In this document: positions 1-8,136 of the stretch, piece by piece
How the letters are laid out: the number at the start of each line of letters is the position of its first letter
How positions within the stretch are numbered: the first letter of the stretch is position 1
Assembly (NCBI RefSeq): GCF_001027285.1
Contig: NZ_CP011509.1
Location: forward strand, 10,626,501-10,690,500
Direction: 5' to 3'
Source of the DNA: Archangium gephyra
Lineage (GTDB): Bacteria; Myxococcota; Myxococcia; Myxococcales; Myxococcaceae
Length of the DNA stretch: 64,000 bases
Notes under the pieces: generated by a model
Seen by the model: the letters and a program-made list of their open reading frames with translations, nothing else
Databases searched by the model: none
What the model was told of the DNA's origin: nothing
Made by a program: the position numbers and the translations under genes

Positions 1-30
1 CAGGACAGCAGCCAGGACTCTTCCAGGCAG

Positions 31-834
31 TTGAGCAAGCCGAGCAAGGCACCTCCCCCGATGCAGGCGGATCAGCGCCCGCCCATCGAGCGGGGTGCGC
101 ACCTGCTGGCGCTCAGCACGCTCAAGAACGCGGAGATTCCCTTCGTGGTCGCGGGCGCCTACGCGCTGCACCTCTATACGGGCATCTACCGCGACACCAA
201 GGACCTGGATCTCTTCCTCAAGCGCGAGCACGTGGAGCGCGCCATGGAGGCCCTGGGCTCCATGGGCTTCCAGACGAAGATGCATGATCCCGTGTGGATC
301 GCGAAGGCCTACGCCAACGACGAGTACTTCGCCGATCTCATCTTCAGCTCGGGCAACGGCGTGGCCATCGTGGATGACCACTGGATCGACGAGGCCCACC
401 CGGGCGTCATCCACGGGTTGCCCATCCTGGTGGCGCCTCCCGAGGACATCATCTGGTCCAAGGCCTTCGTGTGCGAGCGCGAGCGCTTCGACGGCACGGA
501 CATCAACCACCTCATCCTCGCGCGCGGCAAGCAGATGGACTGGAAGCACCTGATGCGGCGGTTCGATCCGCACTGGGAGGTGCTCCTGGCCCATCTCACC
601 TTCTACCGCTTCAGCTACCCGGGCCAGCGCGACCACGTGCCCCGCTGGATCTGGGACGAGCTGCTCGAGCGGGCCCGCAACCAGCACAACGAGCCCGAGA
701 AGAAGAAGCTCTGCCGGGGAATGTTGATCGCCAAGGGGCAGTACAACGTGGATGTCGAGCACTGGGGTTACTCCGACGCCCGCCTCGAGGAGATCGCGAC
801 GTTCCGCGACTACCAGGAGCCCAAGAAGGGCTGA
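31..834 (+). CDS. nucleotidyltransferase-fold protein
   Basis: This is a 267-residue protein if read from the TTG at 31. The frame stays open to the left edge and an ATG lies at 61, so the true start is uncertain. Residues about 38-65 (FVVAGAYALHLYTG followed by DTKDLDLFL) have the small-residue turn and DxD pattern of the minimal nucleotidyltransferase fold, as in the MNT/AbiEii-like families. The rest is soluble with no signal peptide. Substrate and partner are unknown, and no antitoxin-like partner is visible in the window. The next gene follows after about 80 bp on the same strand. The family assignment is fairly good; the function is open. Confidence 0.7.
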   Translation: MSKPSKAPPPMQADQRPPIERGAHLLALSTLKNAEIPFVVAGAYALHLYTGIYRDTKDLDLFLKREHVERAMEALGSMGFQTKMHDPVWIAKAYANDEYFADLIFSSGNGVAIVDDHWIDEAHPGVIHGLPILVAPPEDIIWSKAFVCERERFDGTDINHLILARGKQMDWKHLMRRFDPHWEVLLAHLTFYRFSYPGQRDHVPRWIWDELLERARNQHNEPEKKKLCRGMLIAKGQYNVDVEHWGYSDARLEEIATFRDYQEPKKG

Positions 835-913
835 GGCACACGAAGAGCCCCTTGCCTGGCAGGCCGTTCACCCCTAGCAAGGGGGCTCCTCGCTCCCCGG
901 AAGCCGTGCCCCG

Positions 914-1306
914 ATGTCCCTCTCCACGCTGTGCCTGCGCTGTGGCCTGTGCTGCGACGGCACCCTCTTCACCCATGTCCCGCTGCGGCGCACCGAGGCC
1001 GGCCCCTTGAAGGCCCTGGGTCTGCCCGTGAAGGAGCGGGAGGACGGCACCCCCATCCTCCCGCAGCGCTGCGCGGCCCTGGAGGGGAAGACGTGCACCG
1101 CCTACGCCCAGCGCCCCGAGGGCTGCCGCCGCTACCACTGCCACCTCTTCAGCGCGCTCTCCGAGGGCGAGGTGTCCCTCGAGGAGGCGCTCGCGGTGGT
1201 GGACGGGGCGCACGCGCTGCTCGCGGGCGGGGAGCGCGGCCCGGAGCTGGACGACTACCTCGACAAGCACTTCCGGGGCCGGCACCGGCGCTACACCGCG
1301 CAGTAG
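914..1306 (+). CDS. YkgJ-family cysteine cluster protein
   Basis: This is a 130-residue soluble protein beginning at ATG 914. The N-terminus has the CxxCGxCC cluster (LCLRCGLCCDG), and further Cys residues follow around residues 52, 60 and 72-77 (CAALEGKTC, GCRRYHC). That matches the UPF0153/YkgJ family, thought to bind zinc or an Fe-S centre. Length is normal for the family. It converges on the sigma factor gene with only 10 bp between stop codons. Biochemical role unknown. Confidence 0.8.
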   Translation: MSLSTLCLRCGLCCDGTLFTHVPLRRTEAGPLKALGLPVKEREDGTPILPQRCAALEGKTCTAYAQRPEGCRRYHCHLFSALSEGEVSLEEALAVVDGAHALLAGGERGPELDDYLDKHFRGRHRRYTAQ

Positions 1307-1316
1307 CCGGGCCCGC

Positions 1317-2408
1317 TCACCCCTTCGGGTTGGCCACCAGGTCGAAGTCCGGGATGTGCTCGCGCATGTACTCGCGCATCCGGTTGATGAGCGCCGCTTC
1401 GATCTGCCGGGCGCGCTCGCGGCTCACCCCGTACTTGTCTCCAATGTCCTGGAGCGTCAGCGGCTCGTCGGAGATCAGCCGGTTCTCGAAGATGTAGCGC
1501 TCCTTGCCCTCCAGCGACCTGGCGAACTCCTGCAGCTTCTCGCGGAACAGCGCCTTGAGCTGCTCGTTGCCCAGCCGCTCCTCGGCGCCCACCGACGAGG
1601 ACGGCATGAACCGGTCCATCCGCGTCGCCGACGAATCGTCCCCTCCCACCGGCGCGTCCAGCGACATCTCGTCGTGGCCCAGCCGCTGGTCCATCTCCAC
1701 CACGTCCTGCTCGGTGACGTTGAGGCGCTCGGCCAGCAGCTTCGGCGTCACCTCGAAGCCCTGCGCCATCAACTTGTCCTGCTCCTGGCGCAGCTTGAAG
1801 AAGAGCTTCCGCTGGGCCTCCGTCGTCCCCAGCTTCACCATCTTCCAGTTGTCCATGATGTAACGCAGGATGTAGGCGCGTATCCACCATGCGGCGTAGG
1901 AGCTGAGCTTCACCCCGCGCTCCGGGTCGTACTTCTTCACCGCCTGCATCAGCCCGATGTTGCCCTCCTGCACCAGGTCCAACAGGGACAGGGGGTTGCG
2001 GTGGTACTCGTGGGCCAGCTTCACCACCAGTCGCAGGTTGGCCGCCACCAGCCGGTAGGCCGCCTGGACGTCCCCCGTGTCCCGCAGACGCCGGGCGAGC
2101 GCTACCTCTTCCTCCCGGGTGAGCAGGGGGTGGCGCTGCACCTCGTTCATGTAGGCCTGGAGGGGGTCGGTCCGGGTCAGCCCCGTCTCGCCCGCCTTCA
2201 CCAGGGCCGCCCGGGGGGGTGCGGCGACCTCCTCCACCTCGGCCTCCACCTCCTCCAGTTCCTCGGGGGCCGGCTCCAGGGCGTCCGGTTCCGGCTCGGC
2301 GGATTCGGCCTCCACGACCTCGGCTTCCTCGGGGGGCGGGGCAGCGGAGGGCCGCTTCGCCCGGGTCCGGGTCCCTGTTCCTCCCGTCTTCTTCCTCCCA
2401 ATCGCCAT
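1317..2408 (-). CDS. rpoH: RpoH-like (sigma-32 family) RNA polymerase sigma factor
   Basis: This 363-residue group 3 sigma factor starts at the ATG complementary to 2406-2408. About the first 85 residues are a low-complexity, Glu/Pro-rich acidic extension not found in enterobacterial RpoH. Region 1.2 follows (DPLQAYMNEVQRHPLL), then region 2 with the core-binding and -10 recognition helices (LLDLVQEGNIGLMQAVKKYD, AAWWIRAYILRY), an RpoH-box-like segment around TTEAQRKLFFKLR, and region 4 with the helix-turn-helix LQDIGDKYGVSRERARQIE. Myxobacteria carry several RpoH-like paralogues (SigB/SigC type) used in development and stress, so the symbol gives family only. It is divergent from the helicase gene, sharing a 69-bp promoter region. 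Confidence 0.9.
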   Translation of the reverse strand: MAIGRKKTGGTGTRTRAKRPSAAPPPEEAEVVEAESAEPEPDALEPAPEELEEVEAEVEEVAAPPRAALVKAGETGLTRTDPLQAYMNEVQRHPLLTREEEVALARRLRDTGDVQAAYRLVAANLRLVVKLAHEYHRNPLSLLDLVQEGNIGLMQAVKKYDPERGVKLSSYAAWWIRAYILRYIMDNWKMVKLGTTEAQRKLFFKLRQEQDKLMAQGFEVTPKLLAERLNVTEQDVVEMDQRLGHDEMSLDAPVGGDDSSATRMDRFMPSSSVGAEERLGNEQLKALFREKLQEFARSLEGKERYIFENRLISDEPLTLQDIGDKYGVSRERARQIEAALINRMREYMREHIPDFDLVANPKG

Positions 2409-2477
2409 GAGGAGTTCCTTAAGCAAAGTGAGCCGATTGTTGCCAGAGCCTAATGCAGGGGTTATGCCCCAAGCTTG

Positions 2478-4913
2478 ATGAGCGACATCCAATCTCCGGA
2501 GCAGCCGGAAACCACTGCCGAAGCCCCGTCGCGCCCCGCCGAGTACGTCGCGGACGTCAGCTTCGATGACTTGAACCTGTCCGAGCCCCTCCGTCGCGGC
2601 ATCGCGGACCGTGGCTATACCAACCCCACCCCTGTCCAGGCCAAGGCCTTTGGCCCCGTCATGGCGGGCAGGGATCTCATCGTGCGCAGCAAGACGGGCA
2701 CGGGCAAGACGGCCGCCTTCGGCCTGCCCCTGCTGGAGAAGATCTCCGCCGAGGACAAGCGGGTGCGCGCCCTCATCCTCTGCCCCACGCGCGAGCTGGC
2801 GCTCCAGGTGTCCGAGGAGCTGGCCGCCCTGGGCAAGCACAAGGGCGTCAAGGTGGCCGCCATCTACGGCGGGGCCTCCATGAAGCAGCAGGAGGACGCC
2901 CTCGACGAGGGCACGCAGATCATCGTGGGCACGCCCGGCCGGGTGTTCGACCACATCAACCGCGGCAACCTCAAGCTCGAGGGCTGCTCCCACGCGGTGC
3001 TGGATGAAGCCGACGAGATGCTCAACCAGGGCTTCTACGAGGAAGTCACGCGCATCCTCGACCGTCTTCCCAAGGACCGGCAGGTGCTGCTCTTCAGCGC
3101 CACCGTCCCCACGGACATCCAGAACCTGATCGCCCGGTACACGACGAACGCGGAGACGCTGCTGCTCTCCGGCGACGTCTTCACCGTCGAGCACATCCAC
3201 CACATCCGCTACGACGTGTCGGACGCGCTGCCCAAGCCGCGCAACCTCATCTACGTGCTGGAGGCGGAGGAGCCGCAGAACGCCATCATCTTCTGCAACA
3301 CCCGCGACGACACGGCGCTGGTGACGGCGGTGCTCAACCGCAACGGCTTCGACGCGGATCTGCTCAACGGAGACCTGCCGCAGAAGGAGCGCGAGCGGGT
3401 GATGGGCAAGGTGAAGCGCGGGGAAGTGGCCTTCATGGTGGCCACGGACATCGCGGCGCGCGGCATCGACATCTCCGGCCTCGAGTACGTCATCAACTAC
3501 TCGCTGCCCGAGGATCCGGCCGTGTACCTGCACCGGGTGGGCCGCACCGGCCGCATCGGCAACAAGGGCACCGCCATCAACCTCTTCTCCGGCCGCGAGC
3601 TGGCCACGTACACCACGCTGGAGAAGAAGTACGGCATCAAGTTCGAGAAGCGCGAGATGCCCGCCCCCGAGGAGGCCATGCGCCTGTGGGCCGAGCGCCA
3701 CGTGCGCGAGATCCGCGAGGCCGCCTCCGGCTCCATCTTCGAGGGCTTCCTGCCCCTGGCCGCGCAGCTCAAGGCGCGCCCGGACGCGGATGACCTGATG
3801 GCCTTTCTGCTGAAGTACTTCTTCAGCCACCTGCGCATGGAGAAGGCCCAGGCCGCCCAGCAGGGCGAGCGCCCCGAGCAGGAGGCGAAGCCCGAGAGCC
3901 GCCGCAAGGACCGCGAGCGCGACCGCGAGCGTCCTCGTGATCGTGACCGCGATCGGGACAAGCCGCCGCGCCGCGAGGAGCGCCGGGAGTCGCGTGGGGA
4001 GCCGTCCGGCGAGTCGCGTGAGCGCGGCGAGCGGGGTGACAAGCGCCGCCGTGACCGCCCGGAGCGGAGCGAGCGCGGCCCCGCGTCCTTCGAGGCCGGC
4101 CCCGGCGAGGTGAAGCTGTGGATCAACCTGGGCACCGAGGATGGCCTGGGGCCCGGCAGCATCGTCACCGCCCTGGAGGAGTCCGGCGCCCCCGCCAACA
4201 AGGTGGTGCGCGCGGACCTCAAGCCCGGCTTCTCCTACGTCTTCGTCGCCGAGGAGGACCTGGCGGGCTTCGAGGCCCTCACCGGCAAGACGTACAAGGA
4301 CAAGACGCTGAAGGTGGAGAAGAGCCGGCCCCGCGGCGAGCGGGATCCGAACCGGCCGCCGCCCTCTCCCGACGCCGGCCCCGGCGAGGTGAAGCTGAAA
4401 TTCAACCTCGGCATGGACGACGGCCTGGACGAGGCAAAGTTCATCGCCGCCCTGGAGGCCGCTGGCGCCCCCGCGGGCAAGGTGAACAAGGCGGTGCTCC
4501 GCCCCGCGTACGGCTACGCCTACGTGCCCGAGTCCGAGGCCGAGGCCTTCGAGGCCCTCACCGGCAAGCAGCACGGCGAGAAGGCCCTGAAGGTGGACAA
4601 GCACCGGCCCCGCGGCACGCGCGAGCGTCCGCCGCGCCGTGAGCGCACCGAGCGTCCCGAGTCCACGCCCGAGGTGCCCGGCCAGGCGCGTCTGTGGGTG
4701 GGCCTGGGCCGCGACGCGGTGCAGGACGAGGCCGCCGTCACCAGCGCCCTGGAGTCCCTGGGCGCCCCCGCCGGCAAGGTGCAGCGCGTGGAGCTCAAGC
4801 CCACGTACTCGTACGTCTTCGTCGCCGACGAGGATGTGCCCGCCTTCGAGGCCCTCAACGGCAAGCAGCACGGCGAGAAGACGCTGAAGCTGGAGCGGGC
4901 CCGGCGCCGTTAA
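2478..4913 (+). CDS. DEAD-box RNA helicase with three DbpA-like RNA-binding domains
   Basis: This 811-residue ATP-dependent RNA helicase starts at ATG 2478; a TTG one codon earlier is less likely. The N-terminal half shows the Q motif, motif I (SKTGTGKT), Ia (PTRELA), II (DEAD), III (SAT), V (ATDIAARGID) and VI (HRVGRTGR). A basic Arg/Asp/Glu-rich disordered stretch (about 3850-4080) follows. The C-terminus repeats an approximately 80-residue module three times (about 4090-4335, 4372-4617, 4675-4911), each with the FNLG...DGL...V..A.L...YSYVFV pattern of the DbpA RNA-binding domain. E. coli DbpA has one such domain. A role in ribosome assembly or RNA remodelling is the family expectation; three copies suggest extended RNA contact. 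Confidence 0.93.
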   Translation: MSDIQSPEQPETTAEAPSRPAEYVADVSFDDLNLSEPLRRGIADRGYTNPTPVQAKAFGPVMAGRDLIVRSKTGTGKTAAFGLPLLEKISAEDKRVRALILCPTRELALQVSEELAALGKHKGVKVAAIYGGASMKQQEDALDEGTQIIVGTPGRVFDHINRGNLKLEGCSHAVLDEADEMLNQGFYEEVTRILDRLPKDRQVLLFSATVPTDIQNLIARYTTNAETLLLSGDVFTVEHIHHIRYDVSDALPKPRNLIYVLEAEEPQNAIIFCNTRDDTALVTAVLNRNGFDADLLNGDLPQKERERVMGKVKRGEVAFMVATDIAARGIDISGLEYVINYSLPEDPAVYLHRVGRTGRIGNKGTAINLFSGRELATYTTLEKKYGIKFEKREMPAPEEAMRLWAERHVREIREAASGSIFEGFLPLAAQLKARPDADDLMAFLLKYFFSHLRMEKAQAAQQGERPEQEAKPESRRKDRERDRERPRDRDRDRDKPPRREERRESRGEPSGESRERGERGDKRRRDRPERSERGPASFEAGPGEVKLWINLGTEDGLGPGSIVTALEESGAPANKVVRADLKPGFSYVFVAEEDLAGFEALTGKTYKDKTLKVEKSRPRGERDPNRPPPSPDAGPGEVKLKFNLGMDDGLDEAKFIAALEAAGAPAGKVNKAVLRPAYGYAYVPESEAEAFEALTGKQHGEKALKVDKHRPRGTRERPPRRERTERPESTPEVPGQARLWVGLGRDAVQDEAAVTSALESLGAPAGKVQRVELKPTYSYVFVADEDVPAFEALNGKQHGEKTLKLERARRR

Positions 4914-4914
4914 C

Positions 4915-4948
4915 TCCCTCTCCCCTCGGGAGAGGGCGGGGGTGAGGG
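4915..4948 (+). repeat. dispersed intergenic palindrome, copy 1
   Basis: The pattern is CCCTCTCCC, a short spacer, GGGAGAGGG, then GGGGTGAGGG. It begins just after the helicase stop codon. Four further copies occur in the window, all between genes (5015-5047 inverted, 22096-22128, 38067-38100, 38132-38165). The inner arms form a strong stem-loop, so the element may also act as a transcription-end structure. Confidence 0.75.
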
Positions 4949-5014
4949 TATCCGCCCCCGTTCTCCAGCCCCGTGGCACACGGTGGGCCACGGGTTCAAC
5001 CCGAGGTCCGGGCA

Positions 5015-5047
5015 CCCTCACCCCGTCCCTCTCCCGGTGGGAGAGGG
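5015..5047 (-). repeat. dispersed intergenic palindrome, copy 2 (inverted)
   Basis: This is the reverse-complement form of the element at 4915-4948: CCCTCACCCC followed by the CCCTCTCCC/GGGAGAGGG stem. With copy 1 it makes an inverted pair in the 185-bp gap between the helicase and kinase genes, a doublet arrangement typical of REP-like sequences. Confidence 0.75.
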
Positions 5048-5098
5048 GAAGTACCCTCCTTCGCGGACCTGGCTGAAGGCGATTAGACTCGCCCCGCC

Positions 5099-7507
5099 GT
5101 GTCCGACGACAGCGCCTCCCCTCCCCCCGACAACCAGGCCACCCTGCTGACCCTCGAGCGTCGGCCGGAGGCCGCTGCGTCCCCGGACCCCAAGTCCTCC
5201 CCGGAGCTGTTCGCCGGACGCTATGCCCTCGAGGCCCTCGTCGGCCGCGGGGGCATGGGCCACGTGTACCGGGCGCGCGACGTGCTCGTCGGCGACGTGG
5301 TGGCCCTCAAGACGCTGGAGCTGGGCAAGGAGCCCGGCACGGACGCGCTCGAGCGCTTCCGCCGAGAGGTCCGCCTGGCCCGCCGCATCGCCCACCCCCA
5401 TGTGGCGCGCATGCACGACCTGGGCGAGCACGCCGGGCAGAACTACCTCACCATGGAGTACGTGGAGGGCCAGGACCTGCGCTCGCTCATCGCGCGCGAG
5501 GGGCCCCTGGCACCCGTCCGGGCCGTGCGCATCGCCCTGGCCGTGTGCGAGGGCCTCGCCGCCGCCCACGCCGCCGGTGTGGTGCACCGCGATCTCAAGC
5601 CCGCCAACGTCCTCGTGGAGAAGGGCGGGCGCGTCGTCCTCACCGACTTCGGCATCGCCCGGGCCCTGGTGGACGAGGCCGCCCGCAGCACCCAGGGCAC
5701 CGCCGGTACCCCCATGTACATGGCGCCCGAGCAGCTCACCGGCGGCGACGTGGGCGCGCGCGCCGACCTCTACGCCGTGGGGTTGATGCTCTACGAGATG
5801 CTCACCGCGGCGCCCCCCTTCTCCGGGGATTCGCCCATGGCCGTGGCCTTCGCCCGCCTGCGCCAGCCGCCGCCGGATCCGCGCGCGAAGACGGCCATCC
5901 CGGATGCCCTCGCCGAGCGCGTGCTGCACTGCCTCGCCCGGGACCCCGAGGAGCGCCCCGCCAGTGCCCTTCAGCTCGCGCAGTCGTTGCGCACGTGGCT
6001 GGAGGGGCTCGGCGAGCCAGTGCCCACGCTCACGGTGGCCCCCGCGCTGGCCACGCCGCCGGCACCCCCGCGAGAAGCTCCCACCGTCGTGCGCTCCCTG
6101 TCCGGGACCCTCACCGCCACCGGCGAGCTGGGCCTGGCCATCCTCCCCTTGCGCTTCCAGGGCGCCCAGGAGCGCGAGCACCTCGGCGAGGGGCTCACCG
6201 ACGCACTCATCGACGTGCTGTCGCGCACCCGGGGCCTCCGCGTGTCCGGCAGCGGCGCCACCGCGCGCTTCCGCAACGAGCGCGAGCCCCGCACCGTGGG
6301 CCGCGAGTTGGGTGTGGGCTTCCTCGTCGACGGCACGGTGCAGGCCTCCGGCTCCACGGCCCGCGTCTCCATCCGCCTCGTGGAGACGGCCCACGGCACC
6401 CAGCTGTGGAGCGGCCGCTTCGAGGACTCCTCTTCGGACGCCTTCGAGCTGCAGGACCGGTTGGGCCCGCGCATCGCCGAGTCGCTGCGCCTCGAGCTGC
6501 GGCTCGCCCTGCACCGGGACACCCTGCCGCCGGAGGCGCTCGCCCTCTACCAGCAGTCCTTCCGCCAGGGCTACACGCCCAACTACGCCCCGGACGTCCC
6601 GCTCGGCTGGCTGGAGCAGTGCGTCGAGCTCGCGCCGGACTTCCACCCCGCCCTGGCGCTCCATGCCATCTTCTCCCTGAGGGCCTGGTACGTGGGCGGC
6701 TCGACGCCCCAGCGCAACTGGGAGGCCCTGGCCCGTGCCAGCGTCGCGCGCCTGGAGCAGCGTGCTCCCCAGATGGCCGAGACGCACCTGGTCCGGGGCA
6801 TGCTGGCCTCGCAGGAGGGAGACTGGCGCAAGGCCGTGCTCGCCTCGCGGGCCTCGTTGGAAGCCGCCCCCACCTTCCCGTTGGCGATGCAGTTCCTCGG
6901 CAGCCTTCAGTGCGAGGCCGGACGCGCCGACGAGGGGCTCGTCCACCTGCGGCGCGCTTATGAGCTCGACACGCGGTTGGGCTTCAGCCTGTTCGAGTTC
7001 GCCCGCTGCAACGCCCTGCGCGGACGCATGGAGGACTACCGCCAGGCCAGCGAGCGGCTCGCCACGTTCGGCACCTACCGCGTCCCCTGGCTCATGCTTC
7101 GCCTGCGCGTCTGCGCCTGGACGGGAGACCTGGAGGGCGTCCGGCAGGTCCAGCGCGCGATGGAAGATGAGTCGCTCGGCCCCGCCAAGACGGGCGTCCG
7201 CTACGCCGCCGCCGTGCTCGGCGAGGTGGACTCCCTCGCCTCGCTCGCCCCCCTGGACGAGTTCCTCGCCCGGCCCCTGAGTCCCCGCTTCGCCTCGTTC
7301 CTGTGCCAGCTCGCCACCGAGCAGCTCTGCCTCACCGGCCACCCGGAGAAGGCCCTGGAGTACTTCCTGCGCGCGGCCGAGACAGCCCTCATCGACCTGG
7401 AGTGGATCGACCGCTGCCCCCCGCTCGCCTCCCTGCGCGCCCTGCCAGGCTTCACCGAGGGTCGCCGCCTGGTGCGTACCCGCGTGGAAGCCATCTGGAA
7501 CGGGTGA
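5099..7507 (+). CDS. Ser/Thr protein kinase with TolB-like domain and TPR-type tail
   Basis: This is an 802-residue cytosolic kinase starting at GTG 5099. The kinase domain spans residues about 41-300: Gly loop GRGGMG (49-54), VALK lysine near 71, catalytic loop HRDLKPAN (163-170), DFG near 183 and APE near 209. It is a complete Hanks-type set. Residues about 345-460 (AILPLRF...GEGLTDALIDVLSR...) resemble the TolB N-terminal-like domain seen in some class III cyclases and TPR regulators. The remaining 340 residues are helical and TPR-like. No transmembrane segment is evident, unlike PknB/PASTA kinases. It is flanked upstream by the paired palindromes. Substrate unknown. Confidence 0.92.
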   Translation: MSDDSASPPPDNQATLLTLERRPEAAASPDPKSSPELFAGRYALEALVGRGGMGHVYRARDVLVGDVVALKTLELGKEPGTDALERFRREVRLARRIAHPHVARMHDLGEHAGQNYLTMEYVEGQDLRSLIAREGPLAPVRAVRIALAVCEGLAAAHAAGVVHRDLKPANVLVEKGGRVVLTDFGIARALVDEAARSTQGTAGTPMYMAPEQLTGGDVGARADLYAVGLMLYEMLTAAPPFSGDSPMAVAFARLRQPPPDPRAKTAIPDALAERVLHCLARDPEERPASALQLAQSLRTWLEGLGEPVPTLTVAPALATPPAPPREAPTVVRSLSGTLTATGELGLAILPLRFQGAQEREHLGEGLTDALIDVLSRTRGLRVSGSGATARFRNEREPRTVGRELGVGFLVDGTVQASGSTARVSIRLVETAHGTQLWSGRFEDSSSDAFELQDRLGPRIAESLRLELRLALHRDTLPPEALALYQQSFRQGYTPNYAPDVPLGWLEQCVELAPDFHPALALHAIFSLRAWYVGGSTPQRNWEALARASVARLEQRAPQMAETHLVRGMLASQEGDWRKAVLASRASLEAAPTFPLAMQFLGSLQCEAGRADEGLVHLRRAYELDTRLGFSLFEFARCNALRGRMEDYRQASERLATFGTYRVPWLMLRLRVCAWTGDLEGVRQVQRAMEDESLGPAKTGVRYAAAVLGEVDSLASLAPLDEFLARPLSPRFASFLCQLATEQLCLTGHPEKALEYFLRAAETALIDLEWIDRCPPLASLRALPGFTEGRRLVRTRVEAIWNG

Positions 7508-7562
7508 GCTCCGGCCAATGAATCCGGGCACTTGGGGCACTGAAAAATAATCGAAAATCCCC

Positions 7563-7589
7563 TGTCGATCTCGTCGGCCCTCGTTCGAC
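7563..7589 (+). promoter_or_regulatory. predicted ECF42-type promoter
   Basis: TGTCGA at 7563-7568 is separated by exactly 17 bp from CGAC at 7586-7589. This matches the bipartite TGTCGA / CGA(T/C) promoter I know for the ECF42 sigma group, whose members usually drive their adjacent DGPF gene. It lies about 60 bp before the DGPF start codon and upstream of the matching sigma factor gene, so autoregulation is likely. Confidence 0.6.
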
Positions 7590-7647
7590 GTCAGGGTAAG
7601 AGCCCGGGAGAAACCCCGGCATCCACCCACGAAAAGGAGAGACGGCG

Positions 7648-8082
7648 ATGAAGGTCATGGTTCTGGTCAAGGCCACGAAGGACAGCGAAGCGGGCGTCAT
7701 GCCGAGCACCGAGATGCTGACCGAGATGGGGAAGTACAACGAGGAGCTGGTGAAGGCCGGCATCATGCTCGCGGGCGAGGGGCTGCACCCGAGCTCCAAG
7801 GCCGCGCGCGTCCGGTTCTCCGGAACCAGGCGGACGGTGATCGACGGGCCCTTCACCGAGACCAAGGAGCTGATCGCCGGCTTCTGGATGTGGCAGGTGA
7901 AGTCGATGCAGGAGGCGATCGAGTGGGTCAAGCGCTGCCCCAATCCCATGCTCACGGACAGCGAGATCGAGATCCGCCAGGTGTTCGAGGCGGACGACTT
8001 CGGTCCCGAGCTCACGCCCGAGCTCCGGGAGGCCGAGGAGCGCCTGCGCGCGGAGTCGGCCGCGAAGGCCGCGAAGAAGTAG
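7648..8082 (+). CDS. DGPF-domain (YciI-like) protein
   Basis: This 144-residue soluble protein starts at ATG 7648, with the ribosome-binding site AAGGAGA 7 bp upstream. Residues 70-90 contain the family signature DGPFTETKELIAGFW. DGPF/YciI-related proteins have a dimeric alpha-beta ferredoxin-like fold; their reaction is not known. It is the standard genomic partner of ECF42 sigma factors, and the sigma gene follows 54 bp downstream, probably in the same transcript from the promoter at 7563. Confidence 0.9.
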   Translation: MKVMVLVKATKDSEAGVMPSTEMLTEMGKYNEELVKAGIMLAGEGLHPSSKAARVRFSGTRRTVIDGPFTETKELIAGFWMWQVKSMQEAIEWVKRCPNPMLTDSEIEIRQVFEADDFGPELTPELREAEERLRAESAAKAAKK

Positions 8083-8136
8083 CCGGAGGGCTCCCCGGTC
8101 TTGCACTGGCGGCCGAAGCTGCTCTGATCGGCCGCC

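Noticed and set aside
751-780. Second TGTCGA...CGAC pair as an ECF42 promoter
   Set aside because: It lies inside a coding region with only 15 bp spacing and is expected by chance at this base composition.
2409-5021. Minus-strand extension of the sigma factor frame across the helicase gene
   Set aside because: The open frame is continuous, but the proper sigma factor starts at the ATG at 2408 and the upstream part is a shadow of the helicase.
5018-7630. Long minus-strand frame opposite the Ser/Thr kinase
   Set aside because: It is a high-G+C shadow; the plus strand has a complete kinase with all catalytic motifs.
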